Assembly: GCA_964565375.1 (NCBI GenBank)
Contig: CAZMEV010000093.1
Location: 1 to 12,362, forward strand
Source: SLAN01 sp964565375
Lineage (GTDB): Bacteria > Spirochaetota > Spirochaetia > DSM-27196 > SKKC01
Reading direction: 5' to 3'
DNA: 12,362 nt
Under the pieces are notes generated by a model. That model was not told the origin of the DNA. It did no database searches and saw only the letters and a list, made by a program, of their open reading frames with translations. Position 1 is the stretch's first letter. Each line of letters begins with the position of its first letter. The translations under genes and the position numbers were made by a program. Shown in pieces: positions 1 to 7,286 of the stretch.

Positions 1-33
1 TTCCTCGGCTATTCCTCGGCTATTCCTGGGCAG
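1..33. repeat. 11-bp tandem repeat across the adhesin stop codon
   Basis: Three head-to-tail copies of an 11-bp unit (TTCCTCGGCTA on the plus strand) start at the window edge. Two copies are perfect and the third has diverged (TTCCTGGGCAG). The array covers the last codons and the stop codon of the adhesin-like gene, so each perfect copy carries a TAG on the minus strand. The period is not a multiple of three. The array may continue beyond the window. Confidence 0.7.
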
Positions 34-1030
34 ACACAGTGATGGTGATTACATCTTCGTAATCGCCGGCAAGCGGCACCCCGAATTCAAGTATTTCCAC
101 TGCAAGGGGCCAGCGGAATCCGGACGTATCCGTGGCTGCCGTTGTTTCTCCACCGGACAGATCCACCTCGTTGCCCGCGAGGGTGAAGCGATACGGAACC
201 GTATCGGGAAGGTCGCTATCGGTCGCTGTCCCCTGGTACTGCAGAACCCCGTTGTTATCGCTTATCACCGTTATGCCGAAGAGCGTGTTCGACTCAACAA
301 GGAGGTCGTACTCGCGTACTGCTCCCGGCTCAAGAATACCGAAGTCCATGTCGCGTTCGGTTTGAACCTGCCCGGGCGCACCCGGAAAGCCGGCGCCGGG
401 GTCAACGAGCGCAAGGTTCACAACGGGATCAACGTTTCCATTCACGTCCAACGTCGCTTCCTCATCCGGATCGTTAACATCATACGAGGACGGGTCGTTG
501 ATTTCACCATAATATAGTTTCATTTCCACAACGTCGCTGTAGTCAGGGTCGGCGTTTTCGAGCTGGCCCTCTTCAATACGAAGCACGATGTCGAGTGACA
601 GCGCAATATTTGGATTGCCCTGCCGGCTCGTTCCCGGGATGACCCCTGTAAGCACCTGGCCGGAGCCGAGATTCGAGGAGGCGTCGAAGTCGAGAAGTTC
701 TTCTCCACTTACCGGTGAGAGAAGCTGATATACCACGGTGTCGTTCGCATCGCCCGGGTTTCGGACCTGCCGTTTGCCTTCATTGTTTTCGTTTTCACCG
801 AGACTGAACGTTATGAAGAACGGTCGGTCTTCCTCCTGGCGCTGCTGCGCCTCCAGTTCTATTGCGGCGGTCAGCTCGAACGTGCGGTCCGGGATATACG
901 CGAACCCGATATCCTGATCGTTGAATTGTCGAATTGTTGATTGTTGTCCCCCGCCGCCCTGTCCCCCGCCAGGCTGCTGTCCAGCGAGCGCGGCGGTCGC
1001 GAGAGACAGAACTATTGCAATAACCTTCAT
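20..1030 (-). CDS. Putative two-domain tip adhesin of a chaperone-usher pilus (SCPU-like secreted protein)
   Basis: This is a secreted protein of 336 residues. It has a short signal peptide (about residues 1-16, ending ATAALA) and then a Gly/Gln-rich linker (17-30). Two pilin-like regions follow. Region 1 spans about 40-178 and ends in the strand DYSDVVEMKLYY. Region 2 spans about 225-336; its motif MDFGILEPG...NTLFGITVISDNNGVLQY parallels VDLGDL...NVDFIVSVSSANGGQL in the small pilin of the same operon. It ends in DYEDVITITV, as the pilin ends in EYEDTLTFTI. Being last in the operon after the usher, and larger than the pilin, suits a tip adhesin as in Csu-type systems (CsuE). That role is inferred and the ligand is unknown. 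The chosen ATG at 1030 has an AGGAG ribosome site 8 nt upstream. A GTG at 1039 overlaps the usher stop (GTGA) but leaves no spacing to that site. There are no cysteines. Confidence 0.7.
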   Translation of the reverse strand: MKVIAIVLSLATAALAGQQPGGGQGGGGQQSTIRQFNDQDIGFAYIPDRTFELTAAIELEAQQRQEEDRPFFITFSLGENENNEGKRQVRNPGDANDTVVYQLLSPVSGEELLDFDASSNLGSGQVLTGVIPGTSRQGNPNIALSLDIVLRIEEGQLENADPDYSDVVEMKLYYGEINDPSSYDVNDPDEEATLDVNGNVDPVVNLALVDPGAGFPGAPGQVQTERDMDFGILEPGAVREYDLLVESNTLFGITVISDNNGVLQYQGTATDSDLPDTVPYRFTLAGNEVDLSGGETTAATDTSGFRWPLAVEILEFGVPLAGDYEDVITITVSAQE

Positions 1031-1035
1031 TCGAT

Positions 1036-3696
1036 TCACTCCTGAGCCTCCCTTTCGGTTTCCGACCCGGTTTCAAATCTTACGGTTCCCAGATCGTAGC
1101 GACCGGCTCGCTCCTCCGGTATCGTAAAACGCGCCCGTGAGTCATCTAAAGCCGGTACGCCGAGCTCATAGGTCCCGGCCCGCAGTCCGCGGGCCTCGAA
1201 CTGTCCATCCCGATTGGTGAACAGAAGCTCTTCAGTCGGGGCTGTTGCGGCCGGTCCGTCAGCGGGCTCTTCCTCGTCGACCCGCTCAAGGGTTAACGCT
1301 GTGAGGGTGACCGGTTCTCCGTCACCGTCCTTCAGAGTTCCCCGGGCGAATACAATTCCGCGCAGTTGGGGCTCTATGACGGTCCCGGTTCTAAGTCCCG
1401 TTTGTGCGCCCAGAAGCGAGGGAACGATTTCGTATCCGAGCGGCAGTCCCGCCCTGCTGAACCGTACCGGCACAGGCTCATACGCATCCAACCCCGGCAC
1501 GATTACACTGCCGAGCAGGCCTGATCGCACGACCGTGGTACTTCGCCCGCCGCCGCTCATCGCGACCTCGTCCAGTTCACTCTCAGGATCAATCCGCACA
1601 ATGGCAAAACTCCCCTCGGCGGGCGGTGGCTCAAGGGCAAGGACATTGCCTGCGAACACAAGACCCGAGCGTGCCGATGCACGCAGAGAACCGATCGATC
1701 CCCGGTCTTCTGTGGTACTTACCGATCCCGACAGACCGATCGAACCGCGTTGTCCACTCAAGGACGTCTGGGCACCAAGGCGCTCTACCCGGCCGGGATC
1801 AGCCATATTGTAGTCGGCATTGACACTGCCCTGATAGCGTCCAACCCCCTCTGTGCTTCCACGAGCGGAGACGGCTACCGATGCATCGGGGCTGGTTACA
1901 CTCTGACGGTAGGAGCCGGAAACACGAGGCACGGGACTTACACGTACACCTATAAACCCGCTGAGCCCGTCGATACCCTGGTCGTCGCCGCCGCGGTATT
2001 CTATACGACCGGATACGCGCGTATTCGGTATGCGTGAGGACGAGAGCGAAAGCGATGCGCGGTAATCTGTATCCGCCGTCACCGGATCGTGTCGTACTTC
2101 TGAGCGCAGTGACCCTGTCATTGAAAACGGCAGTGACTGGGCATATGCGGCCGAAGCCTGAAGCGGCATGCCGCCGCGGCCGGTGGTTCGGTCCGGATCG
2201 GCGAGCGTCGGGCCGAACCACCCCGCCGAAATTCTGAGGCTCGGGCGAAACGACACCGCATTGAGAAAAAGCCCGTACGTGCTTTGAAGACCGAAGCCGA
2301 TTTCCCGGTCTTCGCTGAACGAAAACGCGGTTGCCGCGCCGAGATTACCCACCGCCGTTGCGGCCTGTACGCCCCCGGAAATCTGTCCCGCCTCCGGCGA
2401 AAGCTGTGCTCCAACGCTGCCTGTTACATCCGGAGTAAACCCGTAGCGGTGCCGCGACGTCGTCCTGAGTGTTTCTCCCTCGACCGGTCGGTCCGGATCA
2501 AGAAGAACGGCCGGAAGTCCGAAACCATGAAAAAACTCCTGTTCACCGGCTTTTAACAGGCCGGCGTCATGGGGAAGCCACAGGTTGATGTCTTCCCGGT
2601 CGGTTTCGGGAAACCGCACGAGTACTTCATTCAGTCCCTGCGAAACCGGAATATCGGAGAGCTCATACGAGCCCGGCGGCAATGTCCGCTCGAACACGAC
2701 CTCATCGTTTAGCACCACCTCAATGTCGCTCGCTGAATCAAGCGAAAACTGCGAGAGTGGGTCGCTCGACTGCGCTCGCCTCGTACCGCGCCTGGATATA
2801 CTGATTCCCTGCAGCGCTCTGCGTGACTGAAACACATCGCGATCCGGCGAAAGATCGCCAAGCGTAAGAAGAATGCCCGGTTGCTCCCACAGGCGCCGCA
2901 CCCGTACCTGCGACACCCTGAACTGCTGTTCCGGATCGTCCGCCGCTGACCGGAAGCGCCAGTCGAGCTCGGAATCGAGCGTCCAGTCCCGCGCGCTCAC
3001 AAACGGCGTACCGGTGAGCTCGGCTGTCTGGCGGATGCCCGGGGTACTGCCGCTATATTCCTCGTTTTCGCGTTCTGCGCCGATATCCGATATACGATAC
3101 CCTGCGCTTACCCCGAGCCCGCCGCTTACGGGGGCAACATCCACCCTGGGAGCACTCTCAGGCAGACCTGGGCCGATACTTCGCTCGCGGACCGAAAGGG
3201 TGCGGGTGCGAAGCATGGTTCCCGGAACCGACAGGTTAACCGTACGCGACTGCCGTTCGTAGTGAACGCCGATATTGAGCGGTTCGAGGGCGGCAGCCTC
3301 TACGTATGCATCATCACCATTTTCCGGGTCCTCGCTTTCTGAGATTCCCGCTGCAACGTCCGGAAATGCGTCTTCTCTCAGCGCCTCTTCAAGTACAGAT
3401 TTAAGCCGTTGTTCATGTAGCGATATGAGCCGCCCCGCCGGCGTCACGAACGCCCGGATTTCCCCATGTGCCCGTCCGTGAATGGTAATGTGTATGTTTC
3501 GCTGCATTGGTTCGGCGGGCACACCGAAGGCCTGCTCATAAAAGCGGTCGAGGTCTTCGTCTTCCCCGTTCTGCGCATGAAGCAGCACCGGAGTGCTTAC
3601 CGCCACCATACACACGACACACAGGCACAGGACGAGCTTCAACACCGGAAATAAGCTGATGCGGTGCGTGCTACCAACTGATCGAGAGCGCAACAT
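1036..3696 (-). CDS. Outer-membrane usher of a chaperone-usher pilus
   Basis: An usher receives chaperone-subunit complexes at its periplasmic N-domain and threads the growing pilus through a beta-barrel in the outer membrane. This 886-residue protein has a signal peptide (1-41, ending LLHA). The N-terminal usher domain is about 60-170 (NIHITIHGRAHGEIRAFV). The barrel includes the usher hallmark GDLSPDRDVFQSRRALQGI (280-297). The plug domain is about 313-372 (DIEVVLNDEVVFERTLPPGSYEL, then SQGLNEVLVRF). Two C-terminal domains start near 692 (GSFAIVRID) and 780; the second resembles a regulatory-like beta-sandwich (GQFEARGLRAGTYEL). Length is normal for the family. ATG at 3696 was chosen because it directly precedes the signal peptide and has GAGGG 5 nt upstream. 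It overlaps the chaperone gene by 26 nt. An in-frame extension to 3777 would overlap by 107 nt. The mature protein has no cysteine, whereas many ushers have a C-terminal disulfide. The archaic subclass is inferred. Confidence 0.9.
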   Translation of the reverse strand: MLRSRSVGSTHRISLFPVLKLVLCLCVVCMVAVSTPVLLHAQNGEDEDLDRFYEQAFGVPAEPMQRNIHITIHGRAHGEIRAFVTPAGRLISLHEQRLKSVLEEALREDAFPDVAAGISESEDPENGDDAYVEAAALEPLNIGVHYERQSRTVNLSVPGTMLRTRTLSVRERSIGPGLPESAPRVDVAPVSGGLGVSAGYRISDIGAERENEEYSGSTPGIRQTAELTGTPFVSARDWTLDSELDWRFRSAADDPEQQFRVSQVRVRRLWEQPGILLTLGDLSPDRDVFQSRRALQGISISRRGTRRAQSSDPLSQFSLDSASDIEVVLNDEVVFERTLPPGSYELSDIPVSQGLNEVLVRFPETDREDINLWLPHDAGLLKAGEQEFFHGFGLPAVLLDPDRPVEGETLRTTSRHRYGFTPDVTGSVGAQLSPEAGQISGGVQAATAVGNLGAATAFSFSEDREIGFGLQSTYGLFLNAVSFRPSLRISAGWFGPTLADPDRTTGRGGMPLQASAAYAQSLPFSMTGSLRSEVRHDPVTADTDYRASLSLSSSRIPNTRVSGRIEYRGGDDQGIDGLSGFIGVRVSPVPRVSGSYRQSVTSPDASVAVSARGSTEGVGRYQGSVNADYNMADPGRVERLGAQTSLSGQRGSIGLSGSVSTTEDRGSIGSLRASARSGLVFAGNVLALEPPPAEGSFAIVRIDPESELDEVAMSGGGRSTTVVRSGLLGSVIVPGLDAYEPVPVRFSRAGLPLGYEIVPSLLGAQTGLRTGTVIEPQLRGIVFARGTLKDGDGEPVTLTALTLERVDEEEPADGPAATAPTEELLFTNRDGQFEARGLRAGTYELGVPALDDSRARFTIPEERAGRYDLGTVRFETGSETEREAQE

Positions 3697-4420
3697 CGCT
3701 GCCCTCAGCTTCGTCAGCAAACCGTTCCGGGAGTCGGATAAAAACCCGTCGTCTGCTCCCGGGGAGAAGAACTCCACTGCGCTCCTCGGAGTCTCCCGAA
3801 TCCGGCGAAAATGCTATGTCGCGCAGGAGAATGCGTCCGTTGCCGGTGTTTTCAATGAGTACTTGGGCGTAAGGGACCGAGGAGCCATCTTCGTCTTCCC
3901 GGAATACTAGTTCGCTTTCACGCACAACCGGTTCGGGCTCTACCCCCTCGGGCCGTACATACAATGAGGTCACGTACCTGAGATTCATGCGAATGCGCGC
4001 CGGTGCGCTCTGATCTTCGAAGCGCACGGGAACCTGCTCGGCAATCACACGAAATGCCCGCTCCCGGCCGGGCGTATTTCCGGTCCACTCTGCGTCTACG
4101 GTGTCCCGTTCGCCGGGGCGCAGCACAAGCTGGGTTGGAAAAACATTGACCTCATCGGTTTCTTCGGTGCTTTCGCTGCCGTCTTCGTCTATTTCGCGTC
4201 GAAATGCGCGAACTTCAATTGCTACCGGACTGTCGGTGTCATTTACAACGTCGAATGTCTGGCGATACGGAGCTCCCTCCGACAGCTCAATGGTGCTTAC
4301 CATTGGCGTGAAGCTGAACGCAGCAAGCCCCGAGGAGGCCGAGGCCAGGAAGATTACAATATATACCGGAAACAGGACATGCCGCCGGTGAAGCGACGGC
4401 ATGATTCGACGGACGTGCAT
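3671..4420 (-). CDS. PapD-like periplasmic pilus chaperone
   Basis: The protein has 249 residues: a signal peptide or membrane segment (about 14-34, FPVYIVIFLASASSGLAA) and two immunoglobulin-like domains. Domain 1 has the family pattern: strand FSFTPMVSTIELSEG, then RQTFDVVNDTDSPVAIEVRAFR, then the G1-like donor strand EVNVFPTQLVLRPGERDTVDAEW. Next comes TPGRERAFRVIAEQVPV, similar to the 'GRELAYRLLLEEVP' motif of archaic (CsuC/YehC-like) chaperones. Domain 2 covers roughly 150-249. The chaperone should bind folded-but-incomplete pilin in the periplasm, complete it by donor-strand complementation and deliver it to the usher. It lies 15 bp after the pilin stop and overlaps the usher start by 26 nt, which suggests translational coupling. 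The start is uncertain: ATG 4420 and ATG 4402 both lack a clear ribosome site. No cysteines. Confidence 0.88.
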   Translation of the reverse strand: MHVRRIMPSLHRRHVLFPVYIVIFLASASSGLAAFSFTPMVSTIELSEGAPYRQTFDVVNDTDSPVAIEVRAFRREIDEDGSESTEETDEVNVFPTQLVLRPGERDTVDAEWTGNTPGRERAFRVIAEQVPVRFEDQSAPARIRMNLRYVTSLYVRPEGVEPEPVVRESELVFREDEDGSSVPYAQVLIENTGNGRILLRDIAFSPDSGDSEERSGVLLPGSRRRVFIRLPERFADEAEGSDVALSISW

Positions 4421-4435
4421 AGGCTTTCGCAGGAA

Positions 4436-4975
4436 CTATTCGTTCGATTCGATGGTGAACGTAAGCGTGTCTTCGTACTCGCCTTCGGCCCAGACATTGC
4501 CAACCTCGGCGTCGAGATCCAAGCTATCCAGATCAATGCCACCCGTCTCTATAGTTACGGTACTGCTGCCGGCACCACGCGAGCCGGAGAAGACGGTATA
4601 GGTGTTATTCGGATCCGTAGCTTCAATGGACCCTCCTCCGGGTATTCCGATGTCATACGGCACGTTATCGCGGAAACCGCCGCTGTCGCTGGTAACAAGC
4701 TGTCCGCCGTTCGCGGAGCTGACGCTAACGATGAAGTCAACGTTCGCGAGATACCGAATCGTGATGTCCTGACTAACGTCCTCGGTCAGATCACCGAGAT
4801 CCACATCTTCTCCGTCCGAGAATTGATCGAAACCGATCCGCACCAGCGCCGGAACTTCACCCTTCAGATTAAGCTCTGCAGAATCTGTTGCCTCCTGGCC
4901 AAACGCTCCCGCCACGCCGGCGAGAAATACGATAAATCCTATGAGAAGGCCTTTTCTCACTACATTCTTACTCAT
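4436..4975 (-). CDS. Chaperone-usher pilin, probable major subunit
   Basis: This is a small secreted protein of 179 residues. The signal peptide is about 1-26 (GLLIGFIVFLAGVAGAFG). It is followed by an alternating hydrophobic stretch, AELNLKGEVPALVRIGF (33-49), which could be the donor strand inserted into the next subunit. The body is beta-rich (VDLGDL, ITIRYLANVDFIVSVSSANGG) and ends in the strand EGEYEDTLTFTI. The pattern resembles SCPU/DUF4402-type fimbrial subunits. It is the first gene of the operon, followed by chaperone, usher and adhesin, so major structural pilin is the natural role. This is inferred from position and form, not from a named homologue. The ribosome site AGAGGT lies about 8 nt before ATG. 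The protein is acidic and lacks the disulfide usual in SCPU pilins. Confidence 0.75.
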   Translation of the reverse strand: MSKNVVRKGLLIGFIVFLAGVAGAFGQEATDSAELNLKGEVPALVRIGFDQFSDGEDVDLGDLTEDVSQDITIRYLANVDFIVSVSSANGGQLVTSDSGGFRDNVPYDIGIPGGGSIEATDPNNTYTVFSGSRGAGSSTVTIETGGIDLDSLDLDAEVGNVWAEGEYEDTLTFTIESNE

Positions 4976-5017
4976 CTTTTCTTACCTCTTTATCCAGTGT
5001 TCTTAACTGCATCCCTA

Positions 5018-5046
5018 AATATAGCAACATTGAACGTGTATATCAA
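5018..5046 (-). promoter_or_regulatory. Sigma70-type promoter of the pilus operon
   Basis: On the minus strand there is TTGATA (-35, 5041-5046), a 17-bp spacer and TATATT (-10, 5018-5023). An A/T-rich stretch with seven consecutive T lies just upstream (about 5047-5065) and looks like an UP element. Transcription should start near 5011, giving a leader of about 35 nt before the pilin ATG. Confidence 0.65.
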
Positions 5047-5108
5047 ACTTTGTCGAAAAAAATTATCGTGTATTCCAGGCTTGCGCGCCCTCGAACCCCA
5101 AGTATTTA

Positions 5109-5137
5109 TTGACAAGGCCGCGGTATGCACATGAATC
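5109..5137 (+). promoter_or_regulatory. Possible promoter of the outer-membrane barrel gene
   Basis: A perfect -35 hexamer TTGACA sits at 5109-5114. The candidate -10 at 16-17 bp (ATGAAT or TGAATC, about 5131-5137) is weak. It faces away from the pilus promoter in the same 208-bp gap, so the two transcription units could share control. Confidence 0.3.
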
Positions 5138-5183
5138 TGATTGTGGGAGACCGAAGAGGCAGTACACACGAAAGGAGTACCGA

Positions 5184-6131
5184 ATGAAACGGCGGTTACC
5201 ATCGATCTACAGAATTCTTCTTCCGGGACTTCTGCTGTTGCCGGCTTTTCCGTTATACGCGCGCGATTTTCCCGATCCCTACAACGCAATCGATCCTGTG
5301 GAGCTACTTTCCGAGGAAAGCCCCGGCGCGGTGATGGACTGGGAGTACAATCAGCATGTATTCCGCGGCTCGAAGGTGGACTCATTCAATCTGAGTGTTC
5401 TCGGTGGTGCGGGTCTGTTTCGTGTTGGTGAGGCCGACTTTTATCCCGACCGACGCGTTCCCCGTTTTGCGCTCGGGATGCGTTATGGGACGTATCTCCT
5501 TACCGGCCCTGGTGGTGAGGACGTCGGAACACCGCATCTTACCTGGCTCATGAACTCCTACCAGTTTCAATACGGTGTGCATGCCGCCTATGCTGTTGCA
5601 CCGGGTGTGCGGCTTCTGGCTGAATACGCAAGAAAAAGCGACCATCGGATGGCCGGGCACGACGACTTTACGCTGAGTCAGATATCGTACGACCGCCTTT
5701 CGGTGGGAGTTGGCTTGCCGGAAGTCCGGTTTGCCGAGAGGGGAGTTATTTCTGCGTCAGCGCGTATTGCCTACGCCGATCTGTTCGACGCCTGGGACGC
5801 CGACGATCCGGATGAATCGAGGGTGCAGTGGAAACTGCGAACAGGGCTCAGGGCAGTTCATCCATTACCGCTTCCCGACATATCCGATCACGAGCCACAG
5901 GGCTTCGTTGAGCTTCATCCTGACATATTTACCCAGCACGATGCCGCGGGAATTGATGCGAACCTGTCGGCACGACTTGGGTTCCGGTTTGACGACAACC
6001 GCACGTCGCGCGTAGTGGACCTGTACTTCGATTCGTACTTTTCTCGCGACTCCGAACAGATCCTCGATGAGGAGCTGCCCGTAGCTCTTCTCGGACTGGG
6101 ATTCCGGATCGGAAACGCGTCGCGGCCCTGA
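5184..6131 (+). CDS. Uncharacterised outer-membrane beta-barrel-like protein
   Basis: The protein has 315 residues: a clear signal peptide (1-26, LLPGLLLLPAFPLYA, cleavage before RDFP) and a body of alternating strands rich in aromatic residues. Examples are FNLSVLGGAGLFRVG, RFALGMRYGTYLL, YQFQYGVHAAYAV, VRLLAEYAR, GVISASARIAYADL and ANLSARLGFRF. It ends in a strand-like segment, ALLGLGFRIG. The pattern suits an outer-membrane barrel, but I do not recognise a family and assign no function. The ATG at 5184 was chosen because AAAGGAG lies 7 nt upstream and the signal peptide begins there. The open frame reaches back to 5109 but that part is not protein-like. The gene is divergent from the pilus operon, which could mean co-regulation, and convergent with the YceI gene. 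Confidence 0.75.
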   Translation: MKRRLPSIYRILLPGLLLLPAFPLYARDFPDPYNAIDPVELLSEESPGAVMDWEYNQHVFRGSKVDSFNLSVLGGAGLFRVGEADFYPDRRVPRFALGMRYGTYLLTGPGGEDVGTPHLTWLMNSYQFQYGVHAAYAVAPGVRLLAEYARKSDHRMAGHDDFTLSQISYDRLSVGVGLPEVRFAERGVISASARIAYADLFDAWDADDPDESRVQWKLRTGLRAVHPLPLPDISDHEPQGFVELHPDIFTQHDAAGIDANLSARLGFRFDDNRTSRVVDLYFDSYFSRDSEQILDEELPVALLGLGFRIGNASRP

Positions 6132-6179
6132 GGTCGAATGCGCTTCTCGGCCCCCAGATCGAATGCGCTTCTCAGCCCT
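6130..6179. repeat. Imperfect 25-bp tandem repeat
   Basis: Two adjacent 25-bp units share the core TCGAATGCGCTTCTC (6134-6148 and 6159-6173) followed by GGCCC or AGCCC. The repeat begins at the stop codon of the barrel gene. A related, more decayed pair follows (GACCGTCCTCGC near 6187 and GACCGTCCTCAC near 6214). The end of the gene itself (about 6105-6128) looks weakly similar. It is probably a local duplication that is decaying. Confidence 0.6.
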
Positions 6180-6273
6180 GCGGCCGGGACCGTCCTCGCA
6201 GCCTTTAGATCACGACCGTCCTCACGGGCATAAGCGACGCCGGGCATTTCTGTTGAGTCTCGTTCCTCTGTTT

Positions 6274-6303
6274 GAGCATATTGCCGTCTGGAGCAATATG
6301 CTC
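6274..6303. terminator. Hairpin between convergent genes, possible bidirectional terminator
   Basis: A perfect 11-bp inverted repeat, GAGCATATTGC and GCAATATGCTC, has an 8-nt loop. It lies 17 bp beyond the YceI stop and about 140 bp beyond the barrel-gene stop. Neither side has a clear T tract, so it is either an atypical terminator or an mRNA 3' stabiliser. Confidence 0.5.
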
Positions 6304-6320
6304 TGATAACGAGGTTCAGC

Positions 6321-7094
6321 TTAAATGCCCACTCTACCTTCTTCTTCAGCGGTAAACTCGAGTCTGAGTTCAACCTCGTCGTCGACCGATGCGACGTCGG
6401 AACCGCCGCCTACGTAAGGGATAGTGATTTCAAACTCGTCGAGCTCCACAACAGTGGATGCGGACCCGCTGATCTCCTCCTCCGAATCAAGGGAAAGTTC
6501 CATGTCGAAATCAACGCTTCGCGTAACATCCCGAATTGTGAGATCGCCGGTTATGACAATATCAAAGGTATCGCCCACCGAGAACGTCTCGGGAGCGCCT
6601 GAAACATCGGTGGGGTCAAACGTGGTGAACTCGAACTCATCCTGTCCGCTCTCGAGAATCTCGGCACGAATGACGGTGTCCCGCTCACTGTCGGTCCATC
6701 CCTGATCCTCAATGTCTACATCGAGGCTTCGGGTGGTGATATCCCGTACATTTATTTCAAACTGCCCGACATCCACGGTGTTTTCTTCATAGTTCACAAG
6801 AAATGAACCGTCGATCTGGCGCGTGGTGCCTTCAACAAGATTCTCCTCGCCGAATATGACTTCGTTTATAAGGAACTGCGCTTCGGAGTCGCCGTCGTCG
6901 CCGGATGTCACACCGTACTGTATGATACCGGCTGAGTTTCCTTCGTTGTCGCTGTTTCCGAACGTCCGCTCGGCCTGCACTTCACGAGTGATTTCTCCGT
7001 CACCGGCGCGAATGCCGATGTAGACCCGATAGCCGACCGCAGCAATTACCGCGACAGCAACAATTCCAACTAGTATATACAGAAGTTTTTTCAT
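6321..7094 (-). CDS. Membrane-anchored YceI-family protein
   Basis: The protein has 257 residues. An N-terminal hydrophobic segment (4-26, LLYILVGIVAVAVIAAVGYRVYI) has no convincing cleavage site, so it is probably a membrane anchor with the domain outside. A YceI-like domain (about 55-250) follows. Its recognisable parts are SEAQFLINEVIFGE (70-83), the hallmark GDLTIRDVTRSVDFDM (183-198) and the last strand DDEVELRLEFTA (238-249). YceI proteins are lipocalin-like barrels that bind long isoprenoid or related lipids and are often tied to acid or osmotic stress or quinone-linked electron transport. The ligand here is unknown. The central part is very acidic. The ATG has no clear ribosome site. 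A possible -10 (TACAAT, about 7122-7127 on the minus strand) lacks a good -35. It is a single gene facing the barrel gene. Confidence 0.82.
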   Translation of the reverse strand: MKKLLYILVGIVAVAVIAAVGYRVYIGIRAGDGEITREVQAERTFGNSDNEGNSAGIIQYGVTSGDDGDSEAQFLINEVIFGEENLVEGTTRQIDGSFLVNYEENTVDVGQFEINVRDITTRSLDVDIEDQGWTDSERDTVIRAEILESGQDEFEFTTFDPTDVSGAPETFSVGDTFDIVITGDLTIRDVTRSVDFDMELSLDSEEEISGSASTVVELDEFEITIPYVGGGSDVASVDDEVELRLEFTAEEEGRVGI

Positions 7095-7286
7095 GGCACC
7101 GGTAATGGTACCAATAGAGTGATTGTACCGGCAACCGTGGGATGAAATCGAAAGTGGCCCAGAATCTCAACGGAGCGAAAACGGCAGAGATGCGAGACTA
7201 TCGAGGGGACGAAACGGCAGGGGGCAGAAATCTCCACGGGTGCCTTGCAGCTCACGGCCTGGTATGCTCAACTCACGCCATCTGTT

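Noticed and set aside
1214..1813. Open frame of 199 codons on the plus strand inside the usher gene
   Set aside because: It is low-complexity Ser/Pro/Arg-rich shadow sequence opposite a clearly conserved usher, with no ribosome site or known motif.
3697..3777. N-terminal extension of the usher to 3777
   Set aside because: The added 27 residues come before a complete signal peptide and would overlap the chaperone gene by 107 nt. The ATG at 3696 has its own ribosome site.
4379..5134. Open frame of 251 codons on the plus strand opposite the pilin gene
   Set aside because: It lies antisense to a secreted pilin with a good ribosome site and runs through the promoter region; no domain is recognisable.
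6130..6240. CRISPR-like array
   Set aside because: Units are directly adjacent without unique spacers and decay quickly; there are no cas genes nearby.
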